A stretch of DNA of 64,000 nucleotides. Origin: Paenibacillus sp. FSL H7-0737. GTDB lineage: Bacteria > Bacillota > Bacilli > Paenibacillales > Paenibacillaceae. Shown piece after piece: positions 36,058-45,828 of the stretch (position 1 is its first letter; every line of letters begins with the position of its first letter). The notes under the pieces are model-generated. The model was not told the DNA's origin. It was given only the letters and a program-made list of their open reading frames with translations, and searched no databases. The stretch is from contig NZ_CP009279.1 in the NCBI RefSeq assembly GCF_000758545.1, positions 620,001-684,000 on the forward strand. Direction: 5' to 3'. The position numbers and the translations under genes were made by a program.

Positions 36058-36309
36058 ATGAATATCGCATTACCTATTATTACATTGGTCGTAGGTCTCA
36101 TCGGTGGATTTTTTATCGGTGTGTATTATCTGCGCAGACAAATGACAACTATGCAGAATGATCCTGAAATGCTGCAAAAGGTTGCGAAACAAATGGGTTA
36201 TAACCTGAATGGGAAACAAATGCAACGTGCCCAACAGATGATGAAGAATCAGAACCAGACAGGCGCCCGACCAGGAGCAGCTAAAGGGAATAAACGTAGA
36301 AGTAAGTAA
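36058..36309 (+). CDS. YneF family (UPF0154) membrane protein
   Basis: 83 residues. A single N-terminal TM helix (about 5-27, GLIGGFFIGVYYLRR) is followed by the diagnostic cytoplasmic NDPEMLQKVAKQMGYNLNGKQM and a basic, Q/N-rich tail. Small Bacillales membrane protein of unknown function. The start follows AGAGGTGGG. Confidence 0.85.
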   Translation: MNIALPIITLVVGLIGGFFIGVYYLRRQMTTMQNDPEMLQKVAKQMGYNLNGKQMQRAQQMMKNQNQTGARPGAAKGNKRRSK

Positions 36310-36354
36310 CCGGGTCCGGATAGAAATTATACGGGTGCGGAAGGGGGAGACATC

Positions 36355-36948
36355 ATGGGGAACATCAATGAATACGTGAACGGTAAAGTATCAGAGAACC
36401 GTGAGCAAATCGAGTATCACGTTGAGAAAATATTAGAATTAATCGGTGAAGATACCGGCCGCGAGGGACTGCTTGAAACACCAGCACGTGTTACGCGGAT
36501 GTACGAGGAGATATTCGGCGGTTATTCGATAGATCCCCGCGAGGCGCTCGGTGTTACTTTTGATGAGTCTCATGAAGAGCTAGTGATCGTGAAGGATATC
36601 GTCTATTACAGCCAATGTGAGCATCACATGGCTCCTTTCTTCGGTAAAGTGCATATTGGATACATTCCGAGCGGACGGATTGCTGGACTCAGCAAATTAG
36701 CTCGCCTAGTTGAAGCAGTGAGTCGGCGTTTGCAGGTTCAAGAGCGCATTACGACGCAAATTGCGGATATTATGACGGAGGTACTAAGCCCTCACGGCGT
36801 TATGGTCGTTGTGGAAGGTGAACATCTTTGTATGTGCGCACGTGGAGTGAAGAAGCCAGGAAGTAAGACGGTAACCATGTCTACTAGAGGGGTCTTCCGG
36901 GAGGATGCCGCCGCTCGTGCGGAGTTTCTGAGCTTGATTAAAGAATAG
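36355..36948 (+). CDS. folE: GTP cyclohydrolase I
   Basis: 197 residues. Zinc ligands C88 and H91 are in [15 protein letters not shown]159 in [21 protein letters not shown] is a family motif. It converts GTP to dihydroneopterin triphosphate for folate (and queuosine precursor) synthesis, which fits its position near queG. The start follows GAAGGGGGAG. Confidence 0.95.
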   Translation: MGNINEYVNGKVSENREQIEYHVEKILELIGEDTGREGLLETPARVTRMYEEIFGGYSIDPREALGVTFDESHEELVIVKDIVYYSQCEHHMAPFFGKVHIGYIPSGRIAGLSKLARLVEAVSRRLQVQERITTQIADIMTEVLSPHGVMVVVEGEHLCMCARGVKKPGSKTVTMSTRGVFREDAAARAEFLSLIKE

Positions 36949-36978
36949 TATATAGAGGTGTCTATACCTCGAAATTAG

Positions 36979-37019
36979 AAGGACCCATCATTCACTTTTT
37001 GTGAACGATGGGTCCTTTT
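36979..37019 (+). terminator. Terminator after folE
   Basis: AAGGACCCATCATTCAC pairs with GTGAACGATGGGTCCTT around T5 and is followed by T4. Confidence 0.9.
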
Positions 37020-37069
37020 GGGTCAATATAAGCGAATAGAAGTGATGTCTTCTACGAAGTGGTAAGAGA

Positions 37070-38248
37070 TCAGTAAGGCTTCCATGCCAGTTTACTGGCA
37101 GCCGCATAACGCTCTGACACATATGGCCAGTTGACGACCTTCCACCAATCGTTAATATAATCCGCACGATTATTCTGATGTTTCAGATAGTAGGCATGTT
37201 CCCATACATCCAAGGCCAAGAGCGGAACAACGTCCCATTGCGATAAATTTTGATGTTTTTCCGCAGTGAGAATTTCTAGTCTATGGCTACGTGGACTCCA
37301 GACGAGAATGGCCCAGCCGCCACCTTCTACTTTATTCGCAGCTTCGGTGAACTGTTTCTTGAAGCTGTCATAGCTTCCAAAGCTTTGTTCTATAGCTTCT
37401 AGTAAAGCACCTGTTGGGCGGCCCCCACCTTGCGGAGACATCACGTTCCAAAAGATCGTGTGAAGATAGTGGCCTGCACCATTAAAGGCTAATTCTCTCT
37501 CCCAATGTTTAACGAGATCGAAGTCACCGTTCTTACGGGAATCTGCTAATTTAACTTCAGCCTTGTTTAATCCATCTACATAACTTTGATGGTGCTTATC
37601 GTGATGAATTCTCATCGTCTTTTCGTCAATATAAGGTTCTAGTGCATTATAGGCGTAAGGCAAGGGAGGTAGCGTATGGCCGCCAATGGGTACCGCGTCG
37701 TTTTTATCGCGGATATCAGGAACAGTGTCAGTAAAAGTAGAAAATCCATCATTCCGCATAGTATCGTCTGTATCGATGTTTACGACATAATCCTCTGTGT
37801 AATCACGCATGACTTGTGAAAGCTTTCCGGGCGAGCTGAGTGTCTGCAGTACGGCTAAGAAGTATTCTGATTCGCGAATAATATGCAGAATCACAGTAGT
37901 TGCAAGGGGGACGGCTTTGACCGCTGCGCTACTCTCCATGATGGCAAAGAGCTGCCGGACGAACTCTTGGGATTGATTGCAGGAGATATGTAGCAGTTTC
38001 TCCGTTTCCGCAGTGAGTTCTGCCTGTGGCGGAGGAGAAGCGGAAAGGGCAGCATTCAATAGCTGCTCTGCCGCCTGCTCAGTTGCACCAAAAACAACGG
38101 CCCATTCATCGAGGAGTTTCACATAAGGGTCCTCTAATTTAGGTACGATCGCTTTGATGACTTCGGTATGCTCTTTCTCTTGTGTTTTCCAAAATACGAT
38201 TTCTTCCAGAATACGTACTGGCAGCATCGGCCCGTATACATATAGCAT
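37070..38248 (-). CDS. DUF2935-superoxide dismutase fusion
   Basis: 392 residues. The first 165 are helical with W-K-x-Q-E-K-E-H and H-I-I-R-E-S-E pairs, as in the ferritin-like DUF2935 domain. The C-terminal ~200 are Fe/Mn SOD: ligands in MRIHHDKHHQSY, NGAGHYLHTIFWN and [10 protein letters not shown]. It resembles a long SodF-type protein. The metal is not certain; HQNLSQWD replaces the NQDNP of the Mn enzyme. It is a second dismutase besides sodA. Confidence 0.85.
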   Translation of the reverse strand: MLYVYGPMLPVRILEEIVFWKTQEKEHTEVIKAIVPKLEDPYVKLLDEWAVVFGATEQAAEQLLNAALSASPPPQAELTAETEKLLHISCNQSQEFVRQLFAIMESSAAVKAVPLATTVILHIIRESEYFLAVLQTLSSPGKLSQVMRDYTEDYVVNIDTDDTMRNDGFSTFTDTVPDIRDKNDAVPIGGHTLPPLPYAYNALEPYIDEKTMRIHHDKHHQSYVDGLNKAEVKLADSRKNGDFDLVKHWERELAFNGAGHYLHTIFWNVMSPQGGGRPTGALLEAIEQSFGSYDSFKKQFTEAANKVEGGGWAILVWSPRSHRLEILTAEKHQNLSQWDVVPLLALDVWEHAYYLKHQNNRADYINDWWKVVNWPYVSERYAAASKLAWKPY

Positions 38249-38363
38249 GCCAAGAAAACCTCCCGTGATATGTCTTTATCAGTCCATTATATGAACGGTC
38301 TTGGAAGGTTATGAAGAACATAAACTTAGAGTGCCTCTTTGGCTTCTTTCTTTCCTGGGGATG

Positions 38364-38415
38364 AAAACAGCCTCTTCCTAGGGCGCGTTCTTTCTGTCCC
38401 TGGAAGAGGCTGTTT
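38364..38415. terminator. Terminator-like hairpin after membrane-anchored hydrolase
   Basis: AAACAGCCTCTTCC pairs with GGAAGAGGCTGTTT, with inner AGGG/CCCT. T runs are short on both strands; most useful to the minus-strand hydrolase. Confidence 0.7.
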
Positions 38416-38435
38416 GTATGGTTATTAACGCTTAG

Positions 38436-39476
38436 TTAATTACTAGCCATCGCTGGCTGATCGCCATTATTATTTTTGGCCAGATGGACATTCCCTAAAA
38501 AAGCGGAGACCCGCCGCAAATACTCACGGGGATGCTCGCGGAACAACAGCTCATGATGACTACCCTCGATGATCCAGGAATCAGAGAACGGATTGTTCTG
38601 ATTTGCTGCTAGTTCTTCGGCAATAGGATAAGGGGCTTTATCGTCTTTGGTTCCATGCATGAAAAGGATAGGGAAAGGATAATCTTTGGATTTAACCTTT
38701 GCATAAGGAATCTGATCTAGTCCCGTACCGTTCAGTACCGGGAACAGCATTTCCATGATCGCCAGGGAAGGCTGGCGTGGCAGATCGATATTCTGCTTAA
38801 TATTATGATACAGCGTGTCTGGTTCTAGCAAAAAGGTACTGTCCAGAATCATCGCGTCGATGTCCTCAGATACTAATCCTGCCTGCAGTGCTGTGCCAGC
38901 CCCCATGGAGAAGCCCCAAACAACGAGCTCTTTAGCCCCACGTTCCTTCGCGAAATCAATGGCGCCTAGAAGCTGCTGGGATTCTTTTTTGCCGCCGGTT
39001 GCAATATCCTTATTACCTTGGGCAGCAAATCCGTAATCAAACATTACGACATTGAAATTCAGACTGTGTGCATAGTGAGCGAGATCGTACATAGGTACCC
39101 AAGACTCTTCGCGGTTGGCACCATAGCCATGACTGAATACGATAGTCTTAGTGGCATCCTTGGCTGGAATATACCAGCCGTTCATCAGGCGACTGCCATC
39201 CTTAGCTGGGAAGGTTACATCCTCGTAGGCGAGGCCTTTGGCCATCATAGGATTGGAGTACAGTGGCGCGACGGTTGGATTGGATAGCACCCAAGCGATG
39301 TAGCCATGAAGCGAGACAAAACAAAATGCTAAAAAGAAAAATATAGATAATAGCAATGCAACGATAATATGCTTAACACGGATCATCCGCAGCGATAGTC
39401 GTGATGAACTGCCCTGTTTAGGTAGTTTAGGACGACGGGAGACTGACGTGCCGGCTCGGCTGGTTGTCAGATCCAT
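38436..39476 (-). CDS. Membrane-anchored alpha/beta hydrolase
   Basis: 346 residues. A basic N-terminus and one TM helix (about 35-57) precede a hydrolase domain with FSHGYGANREE, nucleophile WGFSMGAGTA, acid region LFMHGTKDDKAP and EGSHHELLFR histidine. The domain likely faces outward as a type II membrane protein. The substrate is unknown; B. subtilis has comparable YqkD-type proteins. Confidence 0.83.
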   Translation of the reverse strand: MDLTTSRAGTSVSRRPKLPKQGSSSRLSLRMIRVKHIIVALLLSIFFFLAFCFVSLHGYIAWVLSNPTVAPLYSNPMMAKGLAYEDVTFPAKDGSRLMNGWYIPAKDATKTIVFSHGYGANREESWVPMYDLAHYAHSLNFNVVMFDYGFAAQGNKDIATGGKKESQQLLGAIDFAKERGAKELVVWGFSMGAGTALQAGLVSEDIDAMILDSTFLLEPDTLYHNIKQNIDLPRQPSLAIMEMLFPVLNGTGLDQIPYAKVKSKDYPFPILFMHGTKDDKAPYPIAEELAANQNNPFSDSWIIEGSHHELLFREHPREYLRRVSAFLGNVHLAKNNNGDQPAMASN

Positions 39477-39679
39477 AAGGTCCCCTCCTAAGTATGATGT
39501 GAGTACTAGTGCCTAGGATAATTTGTCGAAAATGATACTAAAGCATTAGTATATTTAATATGTTTATCGTAAGTTGAAGCACTTACAAAGTCAATGAATT
39601 GGACCGTTTTGTAATGTAACTGTAAAGTGCGGACCAGTCTTTTTCGGCTCAGTGAATATACTGGACTTTCCGTAGAGTT

Positions 39680-39706
39680 TTGCACTAAGATAGAGTTAGT
39701 TATAAT
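39680..39706 (+). promoter_or_regulatory. Promoter of the IclR-family gene
   Basis: TATAAT at 39701-39706 with TTGCAC at 39680 (15-base spacing) or TTTTGC at 39678 (17). The start would fall at about 39713, just at the edge of the palindrome. Confidence 0.55.
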
Positions 39707-39714
39707 GTAACCGC

Positions 39715-39731
39715 GTTTCATTTGATGAAAC
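39715..39731. promoter_or_regulatory. Operator-like palindrome before the IclR-family gene
   Basis: GTTTCA-TTTGA-TGAAAC, perfect 6-bp arms. It overlaps the predicted transcription start and ends just before the ribosome site. The same 6-5-6 element occurs before aconitase. Confidence 0.75.
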
Positions 39732-39747
39732 ACGAAGGGGGATTACT

Positions 39748-40491
39748 GTGGAGGACCGAAAGCTTACGGTACGCGCGGTAGAACGTGCGCTTGATATATT
39801 ACTTTGTTTTACGCAGGACAGAGATTTAGGGTTAACGGAGATCGCATCAAAGATTGACTTACATAAGAGTACAGTCCACAGATTGCTGGCAACACTAGAG
39901 GAAAAGGGCTTTCTTATTCGCAATCCGGCGACAGAAAAATACAGGCTGGGTATACGAATCTGGGAGTTGTCGACGCATCTGCCTGCTTTTGACGAGTCGG
40001 CAGCGGTATTGCTGCCATCTATGGAACGGCTGAGAGATCGACTCGGAGAGACGGTCAGCCTTTACTTACGGGATGGTATTGAACGCGTACGTATTCAGGC
40101 GGTACAGAGCCAGCAAGCGATTCGTAGAGTTGCACAGATCGGTGCGAGGCTGCCATTATCCGTAGGGGCGTCGAGTAAGGTGTTAGCAGCGTATGCACCA
40201 CCTGAGGTGTTGAGAGAGCTGCTGGAGAGTTCGGAGTGGCCGGATTACGTTGAGAAGAGTGTATACAAAGATCAGCTTAATGAGATCATCCGGCTGGGGT
40301 ATGCTACGAGTTTCGAAGAACGTGAGTCTGGTGCGGCCGCTGTGGCGGTACCAGTCACAGGCCGTAGTGGAAATGTGATTGCGGCGTTATCGCTGTCAGG
40401 GCCGGTCAGCCGCCTGTCTAGGGATACGTTAGTAGAGTATGCCGCCATCTTGAAGGAAGCAGCAAGTGAAATGGGCATGATGATTCCATAG
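39748..40491 (+). CDS. IclR-family transcriptional regulator
   Basis: 247 residues. An N-terminal winged helix (AVERALDILLCF, LTEIASKIDLHKSTVHRLLATLEEKGFL) precedes an effector domain (about 75-245) with GASSKVLAAYAP and FEERESGAAAVAVPV. IclR proteins bind short palindromes as dimers and sense small organic acids. A GTG start follows GAAGGGGG. The effector cannot be read; the shared operator suggests the aconitase gene, which is convergent with it, as a target. Confidence 0.9.
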   Translation: MEDRKLTVRAVERALDILLCFTQDRDLGLTEIASKIDLHKSTVHRLLATLEEKGFLIRNPATEKYRLGIRIWELSTHLPAFDESAAVLLPSMERLRDRLGETVSLYLRDGIERVRIQAVQSQQAIRRVAQIGARLPLSVGASSKVLAAYAPPEVLRELLESSEWPDYVEKSVYKDQLNEIIRLGYATSFEERESGAAAVAVPVTGRSGNVIAALSLSGPVSRLSRDTLVEYAAILKEAASEMGMMIP

Positions 40492-40503
40492 CCCAACATG
40501 AGA

Positions 40504-40542
40504 AAAACGGCCAGTCTCCGGATGATCGGAGGCTGGCCGTTT
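40504..40542. terminator. Bidirectional terminator, IclR side
   Basis: AAACGGCCAG-CTCCG pairs with CGGAG-CTGGCCGTTT around GATGAT, first of two hairpins between the convergent genes. Confidence 0.85.
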
Positions 40543-40561
40543 AATATCCAAATATAATAAG

Positions 40562-40607
40562 ACAAGGGAGTGTCTCTAGCCTTAATGGCCAGAGGGCACT
40601 CCCTTGT
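40562..40607. terminator. Second hairpin, aconitase side
   Basis: ACAAGGGAGTG pairs with CACTCCCTTGT with further pairing GCC/GGC inside; positioned 17 bases beyond the aconitase stop. Confidence 0.8.
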
Positions 40608-40623
40608 GCGTCTTGCGATAAAC

Positions 40624-43365
40624 CTATTCTACCGATACAGCCGAAGAATCTGTGGCATCCGCCAGCATTTGGCGAAGTACAGTTTGTAGAATACCACCAT
40701 TGCGATAGTAATCAATATCAACCGTACTGTCGAGGCGTGCTGTGACAGGGAAATCGAACTGAGTACCGTCTTCACGGGTAGCGGTAACAGTTAGATCTTG
40801 GCTTGGCGTCACCTCGTTATCGAGACCGGTAATGTTGAAGGTCTCGCGTCCGGTCAGTCCCAAGCTGCTCCAGCCGTGGCCTTCCTGGAATTGCAGAGGA
40901 AGCACACCCATACCAACCAGATTGCTGCGGTGAATCCGCTCAAAGCTCTCAGCGATAACAGCTTTAACACCCAACAGAAGCGTGCCCTTGGCAGCCCAGT
41001 CACGTGAGCTTCCTGTGCCGTATTCTTTACCGGCGATAACGATGAGATTCTGTCCAGCGTCCTGATACAGCATGGAAGCGTCATAGATGGACATGACTTC
41101 ATCGCTTGGTAGGAAGGTTGTAACTCCGCCTTCTGTACCTGGAGCTACTGCGTTACGAATCCGAATATTAGCGAATGTACCACGCATCATGACTTCATGA
41201 TTTCCGCGGCGTGAGCCGTAGGAGTTGAAGTCTGCACGTTCTACACCATGATCGCGTAAATATTCGCCGGCAGGACCAGAGGTAGAGATATTACCTGCAG
41301 GTGAGATATGGTCGGTCGTTACGGAATCAGCAAGCAACGCCAGAACGCGTGCATCCTTGATATCCTTGATGTCTCCCAGACCGTCTGCCAGATGCTCAAA
41401 GAACGGCGGATTCTGAATATACGTGGAGTTGTCATCCCACTCATACAGCTCGCCTTGTGGAACAGGGATAGAATTCCAACGTTCATTAGCAGTGAATACA
41501 TTCTCGTATTTACGACGGAACATCTCCGGACTAAGGGAGAGACCGATTGCTTCACGAATTTCAGCAGTAGTTGGCCAAATATCCTTCAGGAATACTGGCT
41601 CACCTTGTGGATCAAATCCAAGCGGTTCAGTCTGTAAATCGATATTTACAGTGCCAGCCAGTGCGTAAGCAACTACGAGCGGCGGTGAAGCCAAGTAGTT
41701 TGCTTTGACCTGAGCATGTACGCGGCCTTCAAAGTTACGGTTACCGGAGATTACAGCAGCTACGGTCATATCGTTATCAGTGATGGCTTGGCTAACCTCT
41801 TCAGGCAATGGACCGGAGTTACCGATACAAGTAGCACAGCCATATCCCGCCAAGTAGAAGCCCAGTGCTTCAAGTGGCTTCAGCAAGTCTGCTTTTTCCA
41901 AATATTCAGTAACAACCAATGATCCTGGAGTCAAGCTGCTCTTAACGTATGCTGGTTTGGTCAGACCACGTTCCACAGCTTTTTTCGCCAAAAGACCTGC
42001 ACCTAGCATAACGCTAGGGTTGGAAGTATTCGTACAGCTTGTAATCGCTGCGATCACGACCGCGCCTGTGCTTAGCTTGCTTTTGGTGCCATTTTTATGT
42101 TCTATTTCTACAGCTTGGGCGATTTTCTCATCGCTGAGACCGTAACCGCCTTTGTCTACAGGTGTACGGATAATACCTTCGAAATTTTCTTTCATATGCG
42201 TAAGTTCGATCCGGTCTTGCGGACGTTTTGGTCCAGCCAAGCTTGGAACGACAGAAGCTAGGTCAAGTTCAATTACATCGCTGAACTCAGGATCTGGCGT
42301 ATTCGAAGTGCGGAACATGCCTTGTGCTTTGTAATAAGATTCAACGAGTTCTACCAGATCATCTGGACGACCTGTGCTGCGAAGATAAGCAAGTGTCTCT
42401 TCATCTACAGGGAAGAAACCGATCGTTGCTCCGTATTCTGGCGCCATGTTAGCAACCGTTGCCCGGTCAGCAAGACTGATGTTAGCAAGACCAGGACCGT
42501 AGAATTCGACGAATTTGCCGACTACGCCCTTTTTACGCAACATTTCAGTCACTGTCAGAGCCAAGTCTGTTGCTGTAGCCCCTTCGATAAGACTGCCTGT
42601 AAGCTTGAAGCCCACTACATCTGGTGTAACAAAATAGAGCGGTTGTCCGAGCATACCTGCTTCAGCTTCAATACCGCCTACACCCCAGCCCACAACACCA
42701 AGTCCATTGATCATCGTAGTGTGGGAGTCCGTTCCAACAAGGGAATCTGGATAAACGACAGTTTCACCATCGATAGTTTTAGTGGTGGCTACGGAAGCCA
42801 AATACTCCAAATTCACCTGATGCACGATACCGGTAGCTGGAGGAACTGCACGGAAGTTATTGAAAGCGGTCTGTGCCCAGCGAAGGAAACGGTAGCGTTC
42901 CTCGTTGCGCTCAAACTCCACGTTCATATTGTATTCCAAAGCGTCTGCCGTACCGAAAGCATCAACCATAACAGAGTGGTCAATTACAAGGTCAACGGGA
43001 ACGAGAGGGTTAATCTGTTTAGGATCTCCGCCGGCTTTCTTTACGGTGTCACGCATAGCTGCCAGATCTACGACTACCGGAACACCGGTAAAGTCCTGAA
43101 GTACGATACGAGCAGGGATAAACGGAATTTCTTTATTGCGATCAATGTCGCCTGACCAATCAGCCAATTGTTTCACATGTTCTTCTGTAATCGCCCGTCC
43201 GTCAAATTGACGAACAGCCGCCTCAAGTAATACTTTGATCGAGAAAGGAAGGGAAGAGATAGAGCCCAATCCTTGTTCCTCAAGGGAGTTAAGATCATAA
43301 TAGCGATAAGATTTGCCACCTGATTCCAGGGTGCGGGCCAACGAGAAATGATCCTTGCTTGGCAT
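40624..43365 (-). CDS. acnA: Aconitate hydratase (aconitase A type)
   Basis: 913 residues, normal bacterial AcnA length. Cluster cysteines are in [11 protein letters not shown] and in [12 protein letters not shown]; substrate arginines lie in SSRDWAAKG. It interconverts citrate and isocitrate in the TCA cycle; Bacillus CitB also binds RNA. ATG 43365 is chosen: AAGGAGG is just upstream on the minus strand, and the longer frame starts inside the palindrome. A promoter at 43422-43450 and the operator at 43380-43396 precede it. Confidence 0.96.
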   Translation of the reverse strand: MPSKDHFSLARTLESGGKSYRYYDLNSLEEQGLGSISSLPFSIKVLLEAAVRQFDGRAITEEHVKQLADWSGDIDRNKEIPFIPARIVLQDFTGVPVVVDLAAMRDTVKKAGGDPKQINPLVPVDLVIDHSVMVDAFGTADALEYNMNVEFERNEERYRFLRWAQTAFNNFRAVPPATGIVHQVNLEYLASVATTKTIDGETVVYPDSLVGTDSHTTMINGLGVVGWGVGGIEAEAGMLGQPLYFVTPDVVGFKLTGSLIEGATATDLALTVTEMLRKKGVVGKFVEFYGPGLANISLADRATVANMAPEYGATIGFFPVDEETLAYLRSTGRPDDLVELVESYYKAQGMFRTSNTPDPEFSDVIELDLASVVPSLAGPKRPQDRIELTHMKENFEGIIRTPVDKGGYGLSDEKIAQAVEIEHKNGTKSKLSTGAVVIAAITSCTNTSNPSVMLGAGLLAKKAVERGLTKPAYVKSSLTPGSLVVTEYLEKADLLKPLEALGFYLAGYGCATCIGNSGPLPEEVSQAITDNDMTVAAVISGNRNFEGRVHAQVKANYLASPPLVVAYALAGTVNIDLQTEPLGFDPQGEPVFLKDIWPTTAEIREAIGLSLSPEMFRRKYENVFTANERWNSIPVPQGELYEWDDNSTYIQNPPFFEHLADGLGDIKDIKDARVLALLADSVTTDHISPAGNISTSGPAGEYLRDHGVERADFNSYGSRRGNHEVMMRGTFANIRIRNAVAPGTEGGVTTFLPSDEVMSIYDASMLYQDAGQNLIVIAGKEYGTGSSRDWAAKGTLLLGVKAVIAESFERIHRSNLVGMGVLPLQFQEGHGWSSLGLTGRETFNITGLDNEVTPSQDLTVTATREDGTQFDFPVTARLDSTVDIDYYRNGGILQTVLRQMLADATDSSAVSVE

Positions 43366-43379
43366 ATGTGCGCCTCCTT

Positions 43380-43396
43380 GTTTCATCTATTGAAAC
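43380..43396. promoter_or_regulatory. Operator-like palindrome before aconitase
   Basis: GTTTCA-N5-TGAAAC, the same arms and spacer length as at 39715. On the gene's strand it is GTTTCAATAGATGAAAC, directly followed by AAGGAGG. It is at about +20 of the predicted transcript, so it could act as a roadblock. Confidence 0.75.
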
Positions 43397-43421
43397 TCAA
43401 TTTCACATTGCATGTTATTTA

Positions 43422-43450
43422 ATTATAACGGTTACAAAGAGGGGAGTAAA
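43422..43450 (-). promoter_or_regulatory. Promoter of aconitase
   Basis: Minus-strand TTTACT (43450-43445) and TATAAT (43427-43422) with 17-base spacing. Confidence 0.65.
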
Positions 43451-43635
43451 GTTTTTTTTCCTATATATAAAGCCCGAATATCGCATCTCAGAAACCATTT
43501 AGAGTTACCTCTAAAACGTAAGCTATAAGCAAAGCATATGCCCTACCATGTAAATTGAAGCGATCTGTATAGCGGCCTGTTTCCTTTCATATACATAGAG
43601 CAGCAGTTAAAAGGGAATGAAGGGGTGCGAGTATA

Positions 43636-44667
43636 ATGGAACAACAGTGGAAGCAGAGTCTATATGTATATGTAGATCAAGTGAATAAGGCCAAGGTGGA
43701 ACCTAAGTCCTCATCGCAAACAGTTTCCGTATCCGTTAAAGATCCACGTTTTCTGGTGGAGCAAGGGGAACGTTCACGCCGTATCGCTGAATGGTATACC
43801 GCTCGTGGGATCACTCCGCTGCGTGGGGAAACAGGTGTAAAGACTTTACGGACCGTCCGGCAGACTCCGACTGAGGTGGTAGCAGAGGTTACGCTGCATA
43901 GTGCACTCTATTATGAAAAAGGAGGCGTTAACCACCGCGAGGATAGAGTTGAGCTGGAGCGGCTGACCTTTGTGCGGGACGGAGGGGGTTGGGAAATCGC
44001 TGCTATAGAACGAACCATTCCCGAAAGGAATACAGTTCATAGAGCTGAGGTGGAGTTATCAGGCAGGTTGTCCAAATGGGGGGAAGCTTTGCCTGCTCCG
44101 CTGCCATCACAGCCCCTTCTAAACCGGAATATTCTTGGTGAGATCTCGGGCTCAAGAGAGGTTCGCTACAACCGTGAAGAAGCGGTGGCTTATGCCGATC
44201 GTTGGTGGAAAGACGGGAATCCGGAGTTCGAAACATTTGAGGTAGATTGTACGAATTATGTCTCCCAATGCCTCTTTGCAGGGGGCGCGCCTATCAACTA
44301 TACTGGTAAAAGAGAAACGGGTTGGTGGTACAAAGGCTACCAAGGAAAACAAGAATGGTGGAGTTATAGCTGGGCTGTATCAGACAGTCTGCAGCGCTAT
44401 TTGAGCGTTAGCCGGAGCAGTGGCTTGCGTGCGGAAGTCATGGAGCGGCCGGAGCAATTGATGCTGGGCGATATCATTCAATATGACTGGGATGGTAACG
44501 GGCAATATCAGCACAGCACGATCGTCACAGCCTTTGATGCTGGTGGCATGCCGCTTGTGAATGCACGTACAGTTAGCAGTCGTCATCGCTTCTGGGACTA
44601 TCGTGATTCCTACGCATGGACGGATCAAACGAAATACCGTTTTTTTCATATTAACGACTATTTATAA
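43636..44667 (+). CDS. Amidase_6-domain protein
   Basis: 343 residues. An N-terminal half of beta-strand character (about 1-165) leads into Amidase_6 beginning YNREEAVAYADRWW, with the catalytic-type cysteine in VDCTNYVSQCLFAGG and a histidine in QYQHSTIVT. The predicted hydrolase acts on amide bonds; no signal peptide is evident. Not linked by sequence to the aconitase gene; ddl follows 22 bases later, hinting at a wall function. Confidence 0.8.
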   Translation: MEQQWKQSLYVYVDQVNKAKVEPKSSSQTVSVSVKDPRFLVEQGERSRRIAEWYTARGITPLRGETGVKTLRTVRQTPTEVVAEVTLHSALYYEKGGVNHREDRVELERLTFVRDGGGWEIAAIERTIPERNTVHRAEVELSGRLSKWGEALPAPLPSQPLLNRNILGEISGSREVRYNREEAVAYADRWWKDGNPEFETFEVDCTNYVSQCLFAGGAPINYTGKRETGWWYKGYQGKQEWWSYSWAVSDSLQRYLSVSRSSGLRAEVMERPEQLMLGDIIQYDWDGNGQYQHSTIVTAFDAGGMPLVNARTVSSRHRFWDYRDSYAWTDQTKYRFFHINDYL

Positions 44668-44689
44668 GACAGAAAGAGGTTATAAAGGT

Positions 44690-45781
44690 ATGGGGAACGC
44701 AAAACTAACCGTAGGGCTGGTGTACGGGGGCAAATCCGGAGAACATGAGGTATCTTTACAGACGGCTTTTGCCGTGATGAACTCATTTGATTACGATAAA
44801 TATGAGATTATCCCGTTTTATATTTCAAAACAGGGCTTGTGGAAAGTCGGAGAGACGTTATCGGCACCTTATAGTGAGGTAGAGCAGCTCAAGCTTTCAG
44901 AGGCAACGGAAGATATGGGCACAGCCCTGAATGTAGTATTTAGTGGACTATCCGGTGCGGATAAAGCGGTGGACGTTATGTTCCCACTGCTGCACGGCAC
45001 GTATGGCGAGGACGGAACAATTCAAGGGTTGTTCGAAATGGCGAATATTCCTTACATTGGGGCTGGTGTTCTTGCCTCTTCGGCAGGGATGGATAAGGTT
45101 GTTATGAAGAAGCTATTCGCTGATGCAGGTCTGGATCAGTGTGAATATTGTTATTTTAACATCAGCGCTTGGAAAAGAAAAAGCCATGAGTTGATTGTGG
45201 GTGTAGAGGATAAACTGGGATATCCAGTATTCGTAAAGCCTGCTAATCTGGGCTCAAGTGTAGGTATTTCTAAGGCTTCTGATAAGGAAAGTCTTGTAAA
45301 AGCTATAGATTTCGCCTTCCGTTATGACACCAAAGTCATTATTGAGGAATTCGTGGATGCTCGTGAGGTAGAGGTCGGTGTGCTCGGAAATGATGAGCCA
45401 GAGGCCTCTGTTCCGGGTGAAATCGTTTCTTCTGGAGAATATTATGACTACGCAGCTAAATATACGGACGGTAAATCGCAAATGATGATTCCTGCGCCAG
45501 TCGATTCTGAAGTTGCTGATCGTTTGCGAGAGTCCGCGATAACCGCTTTTAGAGCGATTGAGGGTAGCGGGATTACCCGGGCGGACTTCTTCCTGCGGAG
45601 ATCGGATGGTAAAATTCTAATTAACGAAGTGAATACGATGCCTGGCTTCACTCCTTACAGCATGTATCCGCTATTGTGGCGTGAGACAGGTGTATCCTAT
45701 AGAGCTCTGTTAGACCGTATGATTGAGTTAGCTTTAGAGCGCTATAATTTCAAACAAGGTCTTAAGTATGATAACGAGTAA
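44690..45781 (+). CDS. ddl: D-alanine--D-alanine ligase
   Basis: 363 residues of the ATP-grasp fold. GGKSGEHEVSLQTA is at the N-terminus, LHGTYGEDGTIQG near 100, VKPANLGSSVGI in the central domain, and INEVNTMPGFTPYSMYP at the C-terminus. EYYDYAAKY contains the tyrosine linked to D-Ala-D-Ala rather than depsipeptide ligases. It supplies the dipeptide for peptidoglycan precursors. ATG 44690 follows the GAAAGAGG site; the upstream frame extends into the amidase gene. Confidence 0.94.
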   Translation: MGNAKLTVGLVYGGKSGEHEVSLQTAFAVMNSFDYDKYEIIPFYISKQGLWKVGETLSAPYSEVEQLKLSEATEDMGTALNVVFSGLSGADKAVDVMFPLLHGTYGEDGTIQGLFEMANIPYIGAGVLASSAGMDKVVMKKLFADAGLDQCEYCYFNISAWKRKSHELIVGVEDKLGYPVFVKPANLGSSVGISKASDKESLVKAIDFAFRYDTKVIIEEFVDAREVEVGVLGNDEPEASVPGEIVSSGEYYDYAAKYTDGKSQMMIPAPVDSEVADRLRESAITAFRAIEGSGITRADFFLRRSDGKILINEVNTMPGFTPYSMYPLLWRETGVSYRALLDRMIELALERYNFKQGLKYDNE

Positions 45782-45828
45782 TTGAAGCTACTAGCGGGTT
45801 CATCCCGACTGGAAAGGGGCGACAAAAT

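Noticed and set aside
42322..43155. 277-codon frame opposite aconitase
   Set aside because: Antisense shadow of a highly conserved gene; no start signal or recognisable domain.
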